Assembly: GCA_016764915.1 (NCBI GenBank)
Contig: JAESQY010000161.1
Coordinates: forward strand, 1-56,171
Reading direction: 5' to 3'
Origin: Aliivibrio sp.
Lineage (GTDB): Bacteria; Pseudomonadota; Gammaproteobacteria; Enterobacterales; Vibrionaceae
DNA: 56,171 nucleotides
Part shown: positions 46,607-56,171 of the stretch, piece after piece
Numbering within the stretch: the stretch's first letter is position 1
Layout: the number at the start of each line of letters is the position of its first letter
The notes under the pieces: model-generated
Told to the model about the DNA's origin: nothing
Database searches by the model: none
Seen by the model: only the letters and a program-made list of their open reading frames with translations
Made by a program: the position numbers and the translations under genes

Positions 46607-47947
46607 ATGATTACAATAAAAAAGGGTTTGGATCTTCCTATTGCGGGTGTTCCAACTCAAGTGATTAATGATGGTAATACCATCAGCAAAGTCGCCTTGT
46701 TAGGCGAAGAGTATGTGGGTATGCGTCCAACGATGTATGTCCGTGTTGAAGATGTAGTGAAAAAAGGTCAGGTACTTTTTGAAGATAAAAAGAATCTTGG
46801 CGTTAAATTTACTGCACCAGTAAGTGGTAAAGTTGTTGAGATTAATCGTGGTGCAAAACGTGTTCTTCAATCTGTGGTTATTGCAGTTGAAGGAAACGAG
46901 AAAATTACGTTCAACAACTACAGTGCTGACCAGTTAGCAAAACTTGATCGTGAGACGATTAAGCAGCAGTTAATTGATTCAGGTTCGTGGACCGCATTAC
47001 GTACTCGTCCGTTTAGTAAGGTTCCAGCTATCGATGACAGCACAAAGGCTATCTTTGTCACTGCTATGGATACAAACCCTCTAGCCGCTGATCCAGAATT
47101 GGTTATCAACGAGCAGAAAGAAGCATTTGTTGCAGGCTTAGACTTATTATCAGTATTAACTGATGATCGTGTTTATGTGTGTAAAAAAGGCGCAAGTCTG
47201 CCTCGTTCAGTGCAACAGAATATAGAAGAGCATGTGTTTGATGGACCGCATCCAGCGGGTCTTGTTGGTACACATATGCACCATCTATATCCTGTAAGCG
47301 TTGAAAACAGAGCTTGGAGTATTAACTACCAAGATGTGATTGCTTTTGGTCAGCTATTTCTTACCGGTGAACTTAACAGTAACCGTGTCATTTCTTTAGC
47401 AGGTCCCGTTGTTAATCAACCTCGTTTAGTTCGTACCATTGTTGGTGCTTGCGTGAATGAGATTACTGACAATGAATTGATGCCTGGTGAAGTACGTATC
47501 ATTTCAGGTTCTGTGCTTTCTGGTGTTCAAGCTTCTGGGCCACATGGCTATTTAGGTCGTTATCATCAGCAAATCTCTGTATTACGTGAAGGTCGAGAAA
47601 AAGAGTTTTTAGGCTGGATTGCTCCAGGAAAAAACAAATTTTCTGTAACCCGAACTTTCTTAAGCCATTTTTTCTCAGGCCAGTTGTTTAATATGACAAC
47701 CACTACTAATGGTAGTGATCGTGCCATGGTACCAATCGGTAACTATGAGAAAGTAATGCCATTAGACATGGAGCCAACAATGTTGCTTCGTGATCTCTGT
47801 GCGGGCGATATTGACAGTGCACAACAACTGGGTGCGTTAGAGCTAGATGAAGAAGATTTAGCACTGTGTACTTATGTATGCCCTGGTAAATATGAATATG
47901 GTTTGATGCTTCGTGAGTGTCTAGATACCATTTATAAGGAAGGGTAA
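46607..47947 (+). CDS. nqrA: Na+-translocating NADH:quinone reductase subunit A
   Basis: 446 residues from the ATG at 46607 ([20 protein letters not shown], the known N terminus); a GTG four codons earlier (46595) is excluded by this. It is a membrane-associated subunit of the NQR complex with no cofactor of its own and has been linked to quinone binding. No strong Shine-Dalgarno is visible before the ATG. It is the first gene of nqrABCDEF, 3 bases before nqrB. Confidence 0.96.
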   Translation: MITIKKGLDLPIAGVPTQVINDGNTISKVALLGEEYVGMRPTMYVRVEDVVKKGQVLFEDKKNLGVKFTAPVSGKVVEINRGAKRVLQSVVIAVEGNEKITFNNYSADQLAKLDRETIKQQLIDSGSWTALRTRPFSKVPAIDDSTKAIFVTAMDTNPLAADPELVINEQKEAFVAGLDLLSVLTDDRVYVCKKGASLPRSVQQNIEEHVFDGPHPAGLVGTHMHHLYPVSVENRAWSINYQDVIAFGQLFLTGELNSNRVISLAGPVVNQPRLVRTIVGACVNEITDNELMPGEVRIISGSVLSGVQASGPHGYLGRYHQQISVLREGREKEFLGWIAPGKNKFSVTRTFLSHFFSGQLFNMTTTTNGSDRAMVPIGNYEKVMPLDMEPTMLLRDLCAGDIDSAQQLGALELDEEDLALCTYVCPGKYEYGLMLRECLDTIYKEG

Positions 47948-47950
47948 TAC

Positions 47951-49195
47951 ATGGGCCTTAAACATTTATTAGAGTCGGTAGAGCACCACTTTGAACCGGG
48001 TGGAAAGCATCAGCGTTGGTTTGCTTTATACGAAGCATTTGCCACACTTATGTATACCCCAGGTTTGGTGACTAAACGTGGGTCTCACGTTCGCGACAGT
48101 ATCGATCTAAAACGCATCATGATCATGGTGTGGATTGCTGTATTCCCTGCAATGTTTTGGGGAATGTACAACACTGGTCACCAATCTATTGTGGCGCTGA
48201 ATCATCTTTACAGTGGTGATCAACTTGCCGCTGTTATTGCTGGTGACTGGCATTACTGGTTAACCCAGATGTTAGGCGGTTCGCTGGCAGAAAATGCGGG
48301 TTGGGCGAGCAAGATGATGCTTGGTTCAGCGTTTTTCCTACCTATCTATGCCGTGGTTTTTGCGGTTGGTGGATTCTGGGAAGTTCTTTTCTGTATGGTG
48401 CGAAAGCATGAAGTGAATGAAGGTTTCTTCGTTACTTCCATTCTTTTTGCTCTGATTGTTCCGCCAACGCTTCCTTTGTGGCAGGCCGCTTTAGGTATTA
48501 CCTTTGGTGTGGTCGTTGCAAAAGAGATTTTTGGTGGTACAGGACGTAACTTCTTGAACCCTGCTCTTGCGGGTCGTGCTTTCCTATTCTTTGCTTATCC
48601 TAGCCAAATCTCTGGTGATTTAGTTTGGACTGCAGCAGATGGTTTCTCTGGTGCTACGGCATTAAGTCAGTGGTCACAAGGCGGCCAAGCTGGCCTTATG
48701 AATACGGTTACTGGCGATGCAATCACTTGGATGGACGCTTTCTTAGGGAAAATTCCTGGTTCTATCGGTGAAGTTTCAACTTTAGCGTTAATCCTTGGTG
48801 GATTGATGATTGTGTACATGGGCATCGCTTCATGGCGCATTATTGCCGCGGTTATGATTGGTATGGTTGCAACTGCAACACTATTTAATCTCGTCGGCTC
48901 TGACACCAATCTACTGTTTGATATGCCTTGGCACTGGCATCTTGTTTTAGGTGGTTTTGCGTTTGGTATGATCTTCATGGCGACAGACCCAGTATCCGCA
49001 TCGTTTACCGACCGAGGGAAATGGGCATATGGCATCTTAATTGGTGCAATGGCTGTGATGATTCGAGTGGTTAACCCTGCGTACCCTGAAGGTATGATGT
49101 TAGCCATCTTGTTTGCAAACTTGTTTGCTCCGCTGTTCGACAACTTAGTTGTACAGGGCAATATAAAACGGAGACTATCTCGCTATGGCAAATAA
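47951..49195 (+). CDS. nqrB: Na+-translocating NADH:quinone reductase subunit B
   Basis: 414 residues, about ten transmembrane helices. It contains covalently bound FMN attached to the Thr in [12 protein letters not shown] (Thr236 in V. cholerae numbering), the site modified by ApbE. It also harbours riboflavin and is thought to contain the sodium path. The N-terminal [18 protein letters not shown] and [18 protein letters not shown] are family blocks. It overlaps nqrC by 11 bases. Confidence 0.97.
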   Translation: MGLKHLLESVEHHFEPGGKHQRWFALYEAFATLMYTPGLVTKRGSHVRDSIDLKRIMIMVWIAVFPAMFWGMYNTGHQSIVALNHLYSGDQLAAVIAGDWHYWLTQMLGGSLAENAGWASKMMLGSAFFLPIYAVVFAVGGFWEVLFCMVRKHEVNEGFFVTSILFALIVPPTLPLWQAALGITFGVVVAKEIFGGTGRNFLNPALAGRAFLFFAYPSQISGDLVWTAADGFSGATALSQWSQGGQAGLMNTVTGDAITWMDAFLGKIPGSIGEVSTLALILGGLMIVYMGIASWRIIAAVMIGMVATATLFNLVGSDTNLLFDMPWHWHLVLGGFAFGMIFMATDPVSASFTDRGKWAYGILIGAMAVMIRVVNPAYPEGMMLAILFANLFAPLFDNLVVQGNIKRRLSRYGK

Positions 49196-49958
49196 TAACG
49201 ATAGCATTAAGAAGACGCTGTCAGTTGTTGTTGGGTTGAGCCTTGTGTGTTCAATCATTGTTTCAACAGCAGCTGTAGTACTTCGTCCAATGCAGCAAGC
49301 AAACGCAGTATTGGATAAACAGAAAAACATTGTCGCTGTAGCCGGTTTTACTACAAACAGTCCCGAAGAGATTCAAACGCTATTTGCTGAAAAAATCGAA
49401 GCACGCATGGTGAATTTAAACACCGGTGAGTTTGTAGACGGTGATGCAAGTAAGTTTGACCAACGTAAGGCGGCGAAAATACCTTCTGACTCGATTAAAC
49501 TAAGTGGTGATCAGGATATTGCGACGATTATTCGTCGTTCTAATACTGCTCTTATCTATTTAGTGAAAGAGGGTGATACGACAACCAAAATCATTCTACC
49601 TGTTCACGGTGCTGGTCTTTGGTCAATGATGTATGCTTTCTTGGCCATCGAAACAGACGGTAACACTATTTCGGGCATCACTTACTACGAGCAAGGTGAA
49701 ACGCCTGGGCTTGGTGGTGAAGTTGAAAATCCTAAATGGCGTTCACAGTTTGCTGGCAAAAAATTATTTGATGCTAATGGCAAACCTGCAATTAAGATTG
49801 TCAAAGGTGGCGCTCCAGCGGGTTCTGAATCAAGTGTTGATGGTTTATCCGGTGCAACATTAACGGCTAATGGTGTTCAACATACGTTCGACTTCTGGTT
49901 AAGCGACATGGGCTTTGGTCCTTTCCTTGCTAAAGTTCGTGCAGGAGACCTTAACTAA
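49185..49958 (+). CDS. nqrC: Na+-translocating NADH:quinone reductase subunit C
   Basis: 257 residues with one N-terminal transmembrane helix and a periplasmic FMN-binding domain. The covalent FMN is attached to the Thr in [12 protein letters not shown], the ApbE recognition motif. [14 protein letters not shown] and [17 protein letters not shown] are typical. It passes electrons between NqrB and NqrD/E. It overlaps nqrB and abuts nqrD by one base (TAATG). Confidence 0.97.
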   Translation: MANNNDSIKKTLSVVVGLSLVCSIIVSTAAVVLRPMQQANAVLDKQKNIVAVAGFTTNSPEEIQTLFAEKIEARMVNLNTGEFVDGDASKFDQRKAAKIPSDSIKLSGDQDIATIIRRSNTALIYLVKEGDTTTKIILPVHGAGLWSMMYAFLAIETDGNTISGITYYEQGETPGLGGEVENPKWRSQFAGKKLFDANGKPAIKIVKGGAPAGSESSVDGLSGATLTANGVQHTFDFWLSDMGFGPFLAKVRAGDLN

Positions 49959-50587
49959 TGAATACTAAAGAAATTAAAAAGAGCGTTCTAGCGCCGATTA
50001 TGGATAACAATCCAATCGCGCTACAAGTTCTGGGTGTTTGTTCTGCATTAGCAGTAACAACAAAGTTAGAGACTGCATTTGTAATGACCATTGCGGTAAT
50101 GTTTGTTACTGCTCTGTCTAACTTCTTTGTCTCGGTTATTCGTAACCACATACCAAGCAGTGTTCGTATCATCATTCAGATGACGATCATTGCTTCATTG
50201 GTAATTGTTGTTGATGAAGTACTAAAAGCTTACTTATACGATATCTCTAAGCAGTTATCTGTATTTGTTGGTCTTATCATTACAAACTGTATTGTAATGG
50301 GACGTGCTGAAGCTTTTGCAATGAAATCAAAACCTTTTGAATCTTTTATCGATGGTATCGGTAACGGTTTAGGTTACGGTTTTGTTCTTATCACTGTTGC
50401 ATTTTTCCGTGAGCTATTAGGTTCTGGTAAATTGTTTGGTGTTGAGATTCTTTCTCTTATTGCAGACGGTGGATGGTATCAGCCGAATGGTATGATGCTT
50501 CTAGCACCATCAGCATTCTTCCTCATTGGTTTTATGATCTGGGCTATCCGTATTATTCGACCTGAACAAATAGAAGCGAAGGAGTAA
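49958..50587 (+). CDS. nqrD: Na+-translocating NADH:quinone reductase subunit D
   Basis: 209 residues, six transmembrane helices, RnfA/RnfE-NqrDE family. Cys28 (in LGVCSALAV) and Cys111 (in ITNCIVMGR) are in the half-membrane helices that in NqrD/E form the intramembrane iron centre. It lies in the core of the pump next to NqrE. It starts one base inside the nqrC stop codon. Confidence 0.97.
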   Translation: MNTKEIKKSVLAPIMDNNPIALQVLGVCSALAVTTKLETAFVMTIAVMFVTALSNFFVSVIRNHIPSSVRIIIQMTIIASLVIVVDEVLKAYLYDISKQLSVFVGLIITNCIVMGRAEAFAMKSKPFESFIDGIGNGLGYGFVLITVAFFRELLGSGKLFGVEILSLIADGGWYQPNGMMLLAPSAFFLIGFMIWAIRIIRPEQIEAKE

Positions 50588-50594
50588 GGCCACT

Positions 50595-51191
50595 ATGGAA
50601 CATTATATTAGCCTGCTGGTTAAATCGATTTTCGTCGAAAATATGGCTCTCTCTTTCTTCCTAGGTATGTGTACTTTCTTGGCTGTGTCTAAGAAGGTAA
50701 AAACCTCATTTGGTCTTGGTGTTGCTGTTGTAGTAGTACTTACCATTGCGGTACCTGTAAACAACCTTGTTTACAACCTAGTGCTGAAAGAAGGCGCATT
50801 AGTTGATGGAGTTGATCTTAGCTTCCTAAACTTTATTACCTTTATTGGTGTTATCGCCGCATTAGTACAGATCCTAGAGATGATTCTAGATCGTTACTTC
50901 CCACCACTTTATAACGCGTTAGGTATCTTCCTACCGCTAATTACAGTGAACTGTGCAATATTTGGTGGCGTATCTTTCATGGTACAGCGCGATTACAACT
51001 TTATAGAATCTGTGGTTTATGGCTTCGGTTCTGGTGTGGGTTGGTTATTGGCCATCGTCGCACTTGCGGGTATTCGTGAGAAGATGAAATATTCAGATGT
51101 GCCTCCTGGTCTTCGTGGCTTAGGTATCACATTTATCACTGTTGGTTTGATGGCGTTAGGCTTTATGTCTTTCTCTGGTGTTCAACTGTAA
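50595..51191 (+). CDS. nqrE: Na+-translocating NADH:quinone reductase subunit E
   Basis: 198 residues, six transmembrane helices with inverted topology to NqrD. The conserved half-helix cysteines are in [14 protein letters not shown] and [12 protein letters not shown]. With NqrD it holds the iron-sulfur centre that relays electrons across the membrane. It is preceded by an AAGGAGTAAGG site and is 7 bases after nqrD. Confidence 0.97.
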   Translation: MEHYISLLVKSIFVENMALSFFLGMCTFLAVSKKVKTSFGLGVAVVVVLTIAVPVNNLVYNLVLKEGALVDGVDLSFLNFITFIGVIAALVQILEMILDRYFPPLYNALGIFLPLITVNCAIFGGVSFMVQRDYNFIESVVYGFGSGVGWLLAIVALAGIREKMKYSDVPPGLRGLGITFITVGLMALGFMSFSGVQL

Positions 51192-51225
51192 GTCGGGTAA
51201 ACCGCGACAATAAGGAAAATAGTCA

Positions 51226-52449
51226 ATGGACATTATTCTTGGTGTAGTCATGTTTACCTTGATTGTACTTGCCCTAGTTTTAGTTATTCTTTTTGCTAAA
51301 TCAAAGCTGGTACCAACAGGTGACATTACCATCTCAGTAAACGGTGATCCTGAAAAGGCAATCATAACCAGTGCTGGTGATAAGCTTCTTGGTGCGCTTT
51401 CAGCATCAGGTATCTTTGTATCATCAGCCTGTGGCGGCGGTGGCTCTTGTGGTCAGTGTCGTGTGAAAATTAAATCAGGTGGTGGAGATATTCTACCAAC
51501 TGAACTTGACCATATCTCTAAAGGTGAAGCCCGTGAAGGTGAACGTTTAGCCTGTCAAGTGAACGTCAAGTCAGACATGGATATCGAGCTTCCTGAAGAG
51601 ATCTTCGGTGTTAAAAAGTGGGAATGTATCGTTCTTTCTAATGACAATGAAGCGACTTTTATCAAAGAACTTGTACTTCAAATTCCAAATGGAGAAGAAG
51701 TACCGTTCCGCGCGGGTGGTTACATTCAGATTGAAGCTGAGCCTCATCATATTAAATATGCTGATTTTGATATTCCTGACGAGTATCGTGGTGACTGGGA
51801 TAAGTTTAACTTGTTCCGTTATGAGTCAGTGGTTACTGAACCTTCAATCCGTGCTTACTCTATGGCGTCATACCCAGAAGAGAAAGGCCTGATTAAACTG
51901 AACGTTCGTATCGCGACTCCGCCACCAAATAACCCAGAAGTTACACCTGGCGTTATGTCTTCGTATATCTGGTCATTAAAACCAGGTGATACCTGTACGA
52001 TTTCAGGTCCATTTGGTGAGTTTTTCGCTAAAGAGACTGAGAATGAGATGGTCTTCATCGGTGGTGGTGCTGGTATGGCACCGATGCGCTCGCATATCTT
52101 TGATCAACTTTTACGCCTTAAATCTAAGCGTAAAATGACTTACTGGTATGGTGCTCGTTCAGTCCGTGAAATGTTCTATATTGAAGATTTCGACAAGCTA
52201 CAAGCTGATAACGAGAACTTCGCATGGCATTGTGCGCTTTCTGACCCTCAACCAGAAGATAACTGGGATGGATACACAGGCTTCATTCACAACGTAATCT
52301 ATGAGAACTATCTTAAAGATCACGATGCGCCTGAAGATTGTGAATACTACATGTGTGGTCCACCAATGATGAACGCGGCAGTGATTAGTATGCTGAAAGA
52401 CCTTGGTGTAGAAGACGAAAATATCCTTCTGGATGACTTCGGCGGCTAA
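51226..52449 (+). CDS. nqrF: Na+-translocating NADH:quinone reductase subunit F
   Basis: 407 residues. An N-terminal transmembrane helix anchors a [2Fe-2S] ferredoxin domain with Cys69, Cys75, Cys78 and Cys110 ([19 protein letters not shown]). The FAD-binding motif is [10 protein letters not shown], and the NADH domain has [14 protein letters not shown] and the CGPPMM motif. It takes electrons from NADH into the pump. It is the last structural gene and is followed by a strong terminator. Confidence 0.98.
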   Translation: MDIILGVVMFTLIVLALVLVILFAKSKLVPTGDITISVNGDPEKAIITSAGDKLLGALSASGIFVSSACGGGGSCGQCRVKIKSGGGDILPTELDHISKGEAREGERLACQVNVKSDMDIELPEEIFGVKKWECIVLSNDNEATFIKELVLQIPNGEEVPFRAGGYIQIEAEPHHIKYADFDIPDEYRGDWDKFNLFRYESVVTEPSIRAYSMASYPEEKGLIKLNVRIATPPPNNPEVTPGVMSSYIWSLKPGDTCTISGPFGEFFAKETENEMVFIGGGAGMAPMRSHIFDQLLRLKSKRKMTYWYGARSVREMFYIEDFDKLQADNENFAWHCALSDPQPEDNWDGYTGFIHNVIYENYLKDHDAPEDCEYYMCGPPMMNAAVISMLKDLGVEDENILLDDFGG

Positions 52450-52470
52450 CCAGTAGTTGCAAAAGATATT

Positions 52471-52499
52471 GGCTGACTCTTTTGAGTCAGCCTTTTTCA
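52471..52499 (+). terminator. Rho-independent terminator of the nqr operon
   Basis: A perfect 9-bp stem GGCTGACTC/GAGTCAGCC with a TTTT loop and a T run. Transcripts reading through would reach apbE-nqrM. Confidence 0.92.
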
Positions 52500-52583
52500 T
52501 TTTTTTGCTCATAAATAGAATTTAAAACTGTGAATTTCGAATAAATTCATAATTTTAAGTCTTAGAGTTGGAATACAAATTAT

Positions 52584-53612
52584 ATGATTACCCATTTAAA
52601 ACAAAAAATTCAGCAATTAGTTACCGCTTTTATTGTGATTTTTCTTCTTTCTGCTTGTAGCCAGCCGCAACAAGAAGTGCAGTTATCCGGTCGTACTATG
52701 GGCACTACTTATTCTGTTAAATATTTACAGAAAGAGGGGATTGTCGACTCTGCTAAGGTTCAGACTGAGATCGATCGTCTGCTTGAGTTAGTGAATGATC
52801 AGATGTCGACTTACCGTAAGACATCAGAGCTGAGTCAATTCAACCAGCAGACAACTTTGCAGCCGTTTACGGTCTCTTTAGATACCGCAACAGTTATTGC
52901 TGAAGCTATTAGGCTCAGTGAATTGACTGGTGGTGCATTGGATGTGACGGTAGGGCCACTCGTTAATTTATGGGGTTTTGGTCCTGAAGCGAGACAAGAT
53001 GTTGTGCCGAGTGATACCGAGCTTGAAGCTCGACGTGCTATTATTGGTATTGAGCATCTATCTCTTAATGATACGCAGCTAACAAAAGATATTCCGGAAC
53101 TCTACGTCGACTTATCAACTATTGCCAAAGGTTGGGGGGTTGATAAGGTAGCCGAATATTTGCAACAGCTAGGCAGTGAAGATTACTTAGTAGAAATTGG
53201 CGGTGAGCTGCGCTTAAAAGGGAAAAACAAAGAGGGAGTTGCGTGGAGAGTTGCCATTGAAAAACCCTCGACTGATGAGCGCACCATACAAGAGATTATT
53301 GAACCCGGTGACATGGGGTTAGCCACTTCAGGCGATTATAGAAATTATTTTGAGCGCGATGGAATTCGATATTCACACATCATTAATCCAGAAACTGGCA
53401 AACCAATTAACCATAAAGTGGTGTCAGTGTCGGTATTAGATCCCTCTTGTATGACTGCCGATGGTCTCGCAACTGGCTTTATGGTGTTGGGTGCTGAACA
53501 AGCGCTTGAGTTAGCGAATAGGGAAAATATCCCAATGTTTATGGTAATTAAAACAGATGATGGGTTCGAAGAGATTGTATCTGAAGCGTTTAAACCCTAT
53601 TTAAAAAGATAA
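52584..53612 (+). CDS. apbE: FAD:protein FMN transferase (NQR maturation)
   Basis: 342 residues. A lipoprotein signal (MITHLKQKIQ..., lipobox LLSACS) puts it at the outer face of the inner membrane. The ApbE fold shows GRTMGTTYSVKY, DLSTIAKGWGVDKVAEYL and the SHIINPETGKPI block. It transfers FMN from FAD to Thr residues of NqrB and NqrC. It sits after the nqr terminator and before nqrM. Confidence 0.96.
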   Translation: MITHLKQKIQQLVTAFIVIFLLSACSQPQQEVQLSGRTMGTTYSVKYLQKEGIVDSAKVQTEIDRLLELVNDQMSTYRKTSELSQFNQQTTLQPFTVSLDTATVIAEAIRLSELTGGALDVTVGPLVNLWGFGPEARQDVVPSDTELEARRAIIGIEHLSLNDTQLTKDIPELYVDLSTIAKGWGVDKVAEYLQQLGSEDYLVEIGGELRLKGKNKEGVAWRVAIEKPSTDERTIQEIIEPGDMGLATSGDYRNYFERDGIRYSHIINPETGKPINHKVVSVSVLDPSCMTADGLATGFMVLGAEQALELANRENIPMFMVIKTDDGFEEIVSEAFKPYLKR

Positions 53613-53622
53613 GGAGTGTAAA

Positions 53623-53844
53623 GTGACTATATACTTAGTGACTTTTGTTGTGTTTTTGCTGGTCATTGCGGCAATGTCTGTGGGTTATATTTTTCAACAA
53701 AAAGTTGTGAAAGGCAGCTGTGGTGGATTGGGCGCAGTGGGTATTGCGAAAGAGTGCAATTGTCCCGAACCTTGTGATGCCCGTTTAAAGCGTGAGGCTC
53801 GTGAAGCCAAACAGCAGGAATGGAAAAAAGATCAGATAATGTAA
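53623..53844 (+). CDS. nqrM: NQR maturation protein NqrM
   Basis: 73 residues beginning at a GTG with AAGGAG upstream. One N-terminal transmembrane helix, then a Cys-rich motif (CGGLGAVGIAKECNCPEPCD) with four cysteines, the mark of the DUF539/NqrM family. It is needed to insert iron into the NqrD/E centre. It lies 10 bases after apbE, and both act in NQR assembly. Confidence 0.95.
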   Translation: MTIYLVTFVVFLLVIAAMSVGYIFQQKVVKGSCGGLGAVGIAKECNCPEPCDARLKREAREAKQQEWKKDQIM

Positions 53845-53852
53845 GTTTTTCT

Positions 53853-53889
53853 ATGCACAAAAAAGCAGACGTTTTGTCTGTTTTTTTTA
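53853..53889. terminator. Bidirectional terminator between nqrM and the cyclase gene
   Basis: CAGAC/GTCTG with a GTTTT loop (53866-53880), flanked by six A on the left and eight T on the right. Confidence 0.8.
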
Positions 53890-53903
53890 TGGGTGAACTT
53901 TGG

Positions 53904-55126
53904 TTAGCTAGAACAAACTATTTGATTGCGACCATTACGCTTAGCTTCATATAGGGAACTGTCCGCTTTTTTCAGCATAACATCCAATTTATCGGCTCCA
54001 GAGGTCATGCCGATACTGATCGTAACACCAATTAAGTCGCCATTAATGCTAATGGTGTAGTCGGCCAGTTCTGATCTCAACAGTTCTAATTGTGTATGGA
54101 AATCAGTTGGTTTCATGATCGACTGAACCACAAACTCCTCGCCACCGATGCGAGCAACCAAATCATTTGGAAAAAAACTGTTTATTAGCTGAGAGACTTC
54201 TTGCAAGACCTTATCACCAGCATCATGACCGTAAGTATCATTAACCTGTTTAAACAGGTCAATATCAAGCATGGCGTAACTGTGAGGTCTTTTTGTTGAG
54301 GTATTACTGGCAAAATCGAAGAAGTGTCGACGGTTCCATAAGCCAGTTAAACTGTCTTGATGTGCAAGTATATAGAGTTTGTCGCTGGAGTCTTTCATGT
54401 TCAGCATATGATGGATACGACAGTAGAACTCCTCTTGATTAAACGGTTTTCTTACATAATCATTGGCGCCAGATTTAAGAAACCGAGCAGTCAGTCCAGG
54501 ATCGTTATTACCAGAAACCCCTAATATAGCTAATTGGTTTCGGTCATGGCTTTTCTTATTTCACGAATCATGGTTAAACCATCCATATTAGGCATGTCAT
54601 GGTCGGTCACAATGAGCGAAATCTCAGGATGAAGCACCAGTTGTTTAATACCTTCAATGCCATCTTTAGCGGTCACAACGGTAAGATACTCACGCTCTAA
54701 CAGTGTTGAGAGGTGGTTACAAATAGTCACTGAGTCATCAACAACTAAAATCGTGTGGTTTTTATTCGCGTGCAAACGTTTTAAAAGTTGAGGTATATAA
54801 GCAACTGACGCCGGACTGTCTTTTGGAATGTAATCAATCACGCCTTTATCAAGCACCCGTTGACGAATTTTTTCATCCATGTGGGCGGTTAATACGATGG
54901 TTTTTATTTTATGTGACAAAACAAGGTCGATCACTTCGCCATCTTGGCCATCGGGAAGACAGTAATCGAGAATGGAGCAGAGAAAATCATCTCCAGATTC
55001 TAATAGAGGAATAGTATCTTCAATTGAGGCAGCGACAATCGGTTCATAGCCAGCTCGAGTCAGCTGAGTTGTTAACATACGACGAATAGTGCGGCTATCT
55101 TCAACTACGAGGATTTTATTGGACAC
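53904..55126 (-). pseudogene. REC-REC-GGDEF response regulator (diguanylate cyclase), frameshifted
   Basis: Two frames on the minus strand form one gene: 54530-55126 encodes receiver 1 (phospho-Asp54 in ILDYCLPDG) and most of receiver 2 (Asp175 in VTDHDMPNMDG), ending at TAG. A one-base (-1) shift at about 54533-54545 restores the rest of receiver 2 (LGVSGNND..., YVRKPF) and the GGDEF domain (ARIGGEEF) to 53904. With one base added the protein would be 407 residues, as in many vibrio cyclases. The I-site reads FPND, without Arg, so feedback inhibition would be lost. It may be a real mutation or a sequencing error; the upstream part could still be made as a double receiver protein. Confidence 0.88.
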
Positions 55127-55508
55127 AGAGACTCCTTGTAGGTTTGCTTATATGTAAAAACGATGGGTTCATTTCATGACTGATATTGTTGTTAATTGTT
55201 ACATTATAGGAGATAAGTGCAAGCTTTGAATTTCATAATAGGGGTGGTTATCATATAAGTAGTAATGGGTATAAATACAGTTGTGAGAGTCTTAAAACAC
55301 TAGATACTTCATTGAATTATAATGAATCAAAATATGAGGTGTTACATGCGCGGAAAACGTTATGCTGATAAGTTCAACATTGAAATGATTTTTATGAACT
55401 TTAGGCGTTGAATAACTTTAAAGCACCATAAGGCGTTAACACTTGCTGCTGATAATAAGAATCGTTAACATGCGTTAAAATTATCATTAATAAGTTAGGT
55501 TATATATA
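55127..55508. other. Intergenic region between the cyclase and the iron binding protein genes
   Basis: 382 bases. It contains promoter and Fur sequences near the right end. A 21-codon ORF at 55346-55411 (MRGKRYADKFNIEMIF..., preceded by GAGG) recalls the N terminus of IS3-type OrfA transposases, then ends; this could be a small relic. The rest shows no gene and no long repeat. Confidence 0.4.
55451..55469. promoter_or_regulatory. Fur-type box
   Basis: GATAATAAGAATCGTTAAC matches 15 of 19 bases of the Fur consensus GATAATGATAATCATTATC, 39 bases before the binding-protein start. A further ATTATCATTA (55480-55489) may be part of an overlapping second site. Iron-repressed expression is inferred. 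Confidence 0.65.
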
Positions 55509-56171
55509 ATGCAACGTTTTTTGTCCCATACATTCATCGTGTTTTGTTTCGCACTTTCAACTTTGTCTCAAGCGGTGACGGTAGAAGATAGTAAAGGTAC
55601 TTTTACTCTCGATTACACTCCACAACGTGTCGTTGTGTTAGAGTTTTCTTTTGCTGACGCACTTGCGTCTGTCAATGTTAGCCCCGTAGGTATCGCTGAT
55701 GATAAAGATCCATCTCGCGTTCTACAGCAAGTTCGAGATGTAATTGGTGACTGGCAGTCCGTCGGTACTCGTTCGCAGCCAAGCCTAGAATTTATCTCCT
55801 CTTTAAAGCCTGATTTAATTATTGCCGATATTGGTCGGCATGAAAGCGTTTATGAAGATTTATTAAAAATAGCTCCAACCTTAATCTTGCCATCTCGCGG
55901 AGAGACCTATAAAGAGAACCTTAAAGCTGCCGCGACGATTGGAAAGGTGCTTGGTAAAGATGCTGAAATGCAAATACGGCTAAAAGAGCATGACGTCATT
56001 ATGAAAACCTATGCCAAGAAACTCCCTAGCGATGCTGTGGTTCAATTTGGTGTCGCACGAAAAGACCGCTTCTCTATTCATACTGCTAACGCTTATGCAG
56101 GCGGTGTCATTCGTTCACTCGGTTTAATTAATCCAGAAATAGGTAAAGATGAGAAACAAGCCACTCGCCAA
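55509..56171 (+). CDS. Periplasmic iron-siderophore-type binding protein (5' part)
   Basis: The frame runs off the right edge after 221 residues. A signal peptide (MQRFLSHTFIVFCFALSTLSQA) precedes a class III periplasmic binding domain of the FecB/FepB type: QRVVVLEFSFADALASVNVSPVGIADD, then GTRSQPSLEFISSLKPDLIIAD. This family delivers ferric siderophores or ferric citrate to an ABC transporter. The Fur-type box upstream agrees. The permease and ATPase genes would be expected outside the window. Confidence 0.88.
   Translation, partial: MQRFLSHTFIVFCFALSTLSQAVTVEDSKGTFTLDYTPQRVVVLEFSFADALASVNVSPVGIADDKDPSRVLQQVRDVIGDWQSVGTRSQPSLEFISSLKPDLIIADIGRHESVYEDLLKIAPTLILPSRGETYKENLKAAATIGKVLGKDAEMQIRLKEHDVIMKTYAKKLPSDAVVQFGVARKDRFSIHTANAYAGGVIRSLGLINPEIGKDEKQATRQ

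Noticed and set aside
54525-54550. Programmed -1 frameshift in the cyclase gene
   Set aside because: No slippery heptamer of the X XXY YYZ type is in the right frame and no strong downstream structure was seen; a mutation or read error is simpler.
55400-55440. Two GGCGTT copies resembling an integron attC site
   Set aside because: The spacing and inverted core sites of attC (GTTRRRY with RYYYAAC) are not met, and no gene cassette is present.

Overview
The window is a 56 kb piece of a gammaproteobacterial chromosome, almost certainly from the family Vibrionaceae (Vibrio or a close relative). The markers are a complete Na+-translocating NADH:quinone reductase operon (nqrABCDEF-apbE-nqrM), a sodium-driven polar flagellar stator (pomAB), a DUF3622 protein next to purL, a Tsx-family porin beside ampG, and moderately AT-rich DNA. 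Most of it is core genome. Two long runs keep the gene order known from Escherichia coli: yaeP / proS / trmO / metQIN / gmhB, and nrdR-ribD-(ribE)-ribH-nusB-thiL-pgpA / dxs-ispA-xseB / thiI / yajL-panE / ampG-yajG-bolA. Vibrio-type genes (pomAB, rlmG, nqr) are spliced between these.

Layout. 1-6413: 3' half of purL, then small genes (DUF3622, a GreA-like factor, a YqaE/Pmp3 peptide), a sodium:neurotransmitter-symporter-family transporter, YaeP and DUF4250 proteins, an HTH regulator and a TauE/SafE-family permease. 6484-12841: proS, trmO, zinc-free ribosomal protein paralogs L31B-L36B behind a Zur-type operator, the metNIQ methionine importer behind MetJ boxes, and gmhB. 13002-19313: six-gene oligopeptide ABC transporter operon ending in an MliC-like lipoprotein. 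19337-24413: GntR regulator and a tripartite tricarboxylate transporter operon (tctCBA) whose last gene encodes an oligogalacturonate-lyase-like beta-propeller protein. 24667-25269: YitT-family membrane protein. 25611-31874: glyA and the riboflavin/thiamine/lipid run. In this run ribBA, which sits between ribE and ribH in the vibrios I know, is missing. 31959-35013: dxs-ispA-xseB (minus strand). 35225-38532: pomAB behind a clear sigma-28 promoter, then thiI. 38529-40009: yajL-panE. 40100-40875: an unlisted 47-residue membrane peptide followed by a type II toxin-antitoxin pair. 40933-46185: tsx-like porin, ampG, a cyclophilin, yajG, rlmG, bolA. 46607-53844: the Na+-NQR operon with its flavin transferase and iron-delivery factor. 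53904-55126: a REC-REC-GGDEF diguanylate cyclase gene broken by a one-base frameshift. 55509-end: the 5' part of a periplasmic iron-siderophore binding protein gene behind a Fur-type site.

How the genes fit together: the NQR pump makes the sodium gradient that drives PomAB, and probably the SNF transporter; ApbE attaches FMN, a product of the rib genes, to NqrB and NqrC. Several metal or nutrient switches can be read from operators (Zur, MetJ, PurR, Fur). No rRNA, tRNA, intact insertion sequence, prophage or CRISPR array was seen. The most notable accessory features are the Tct cassette with its lyase-like protein, the peptide transporter with MliC, the small ORF attached to the toxin-antitoxin pair, the missing ribBA and the frameshifted cyclase.
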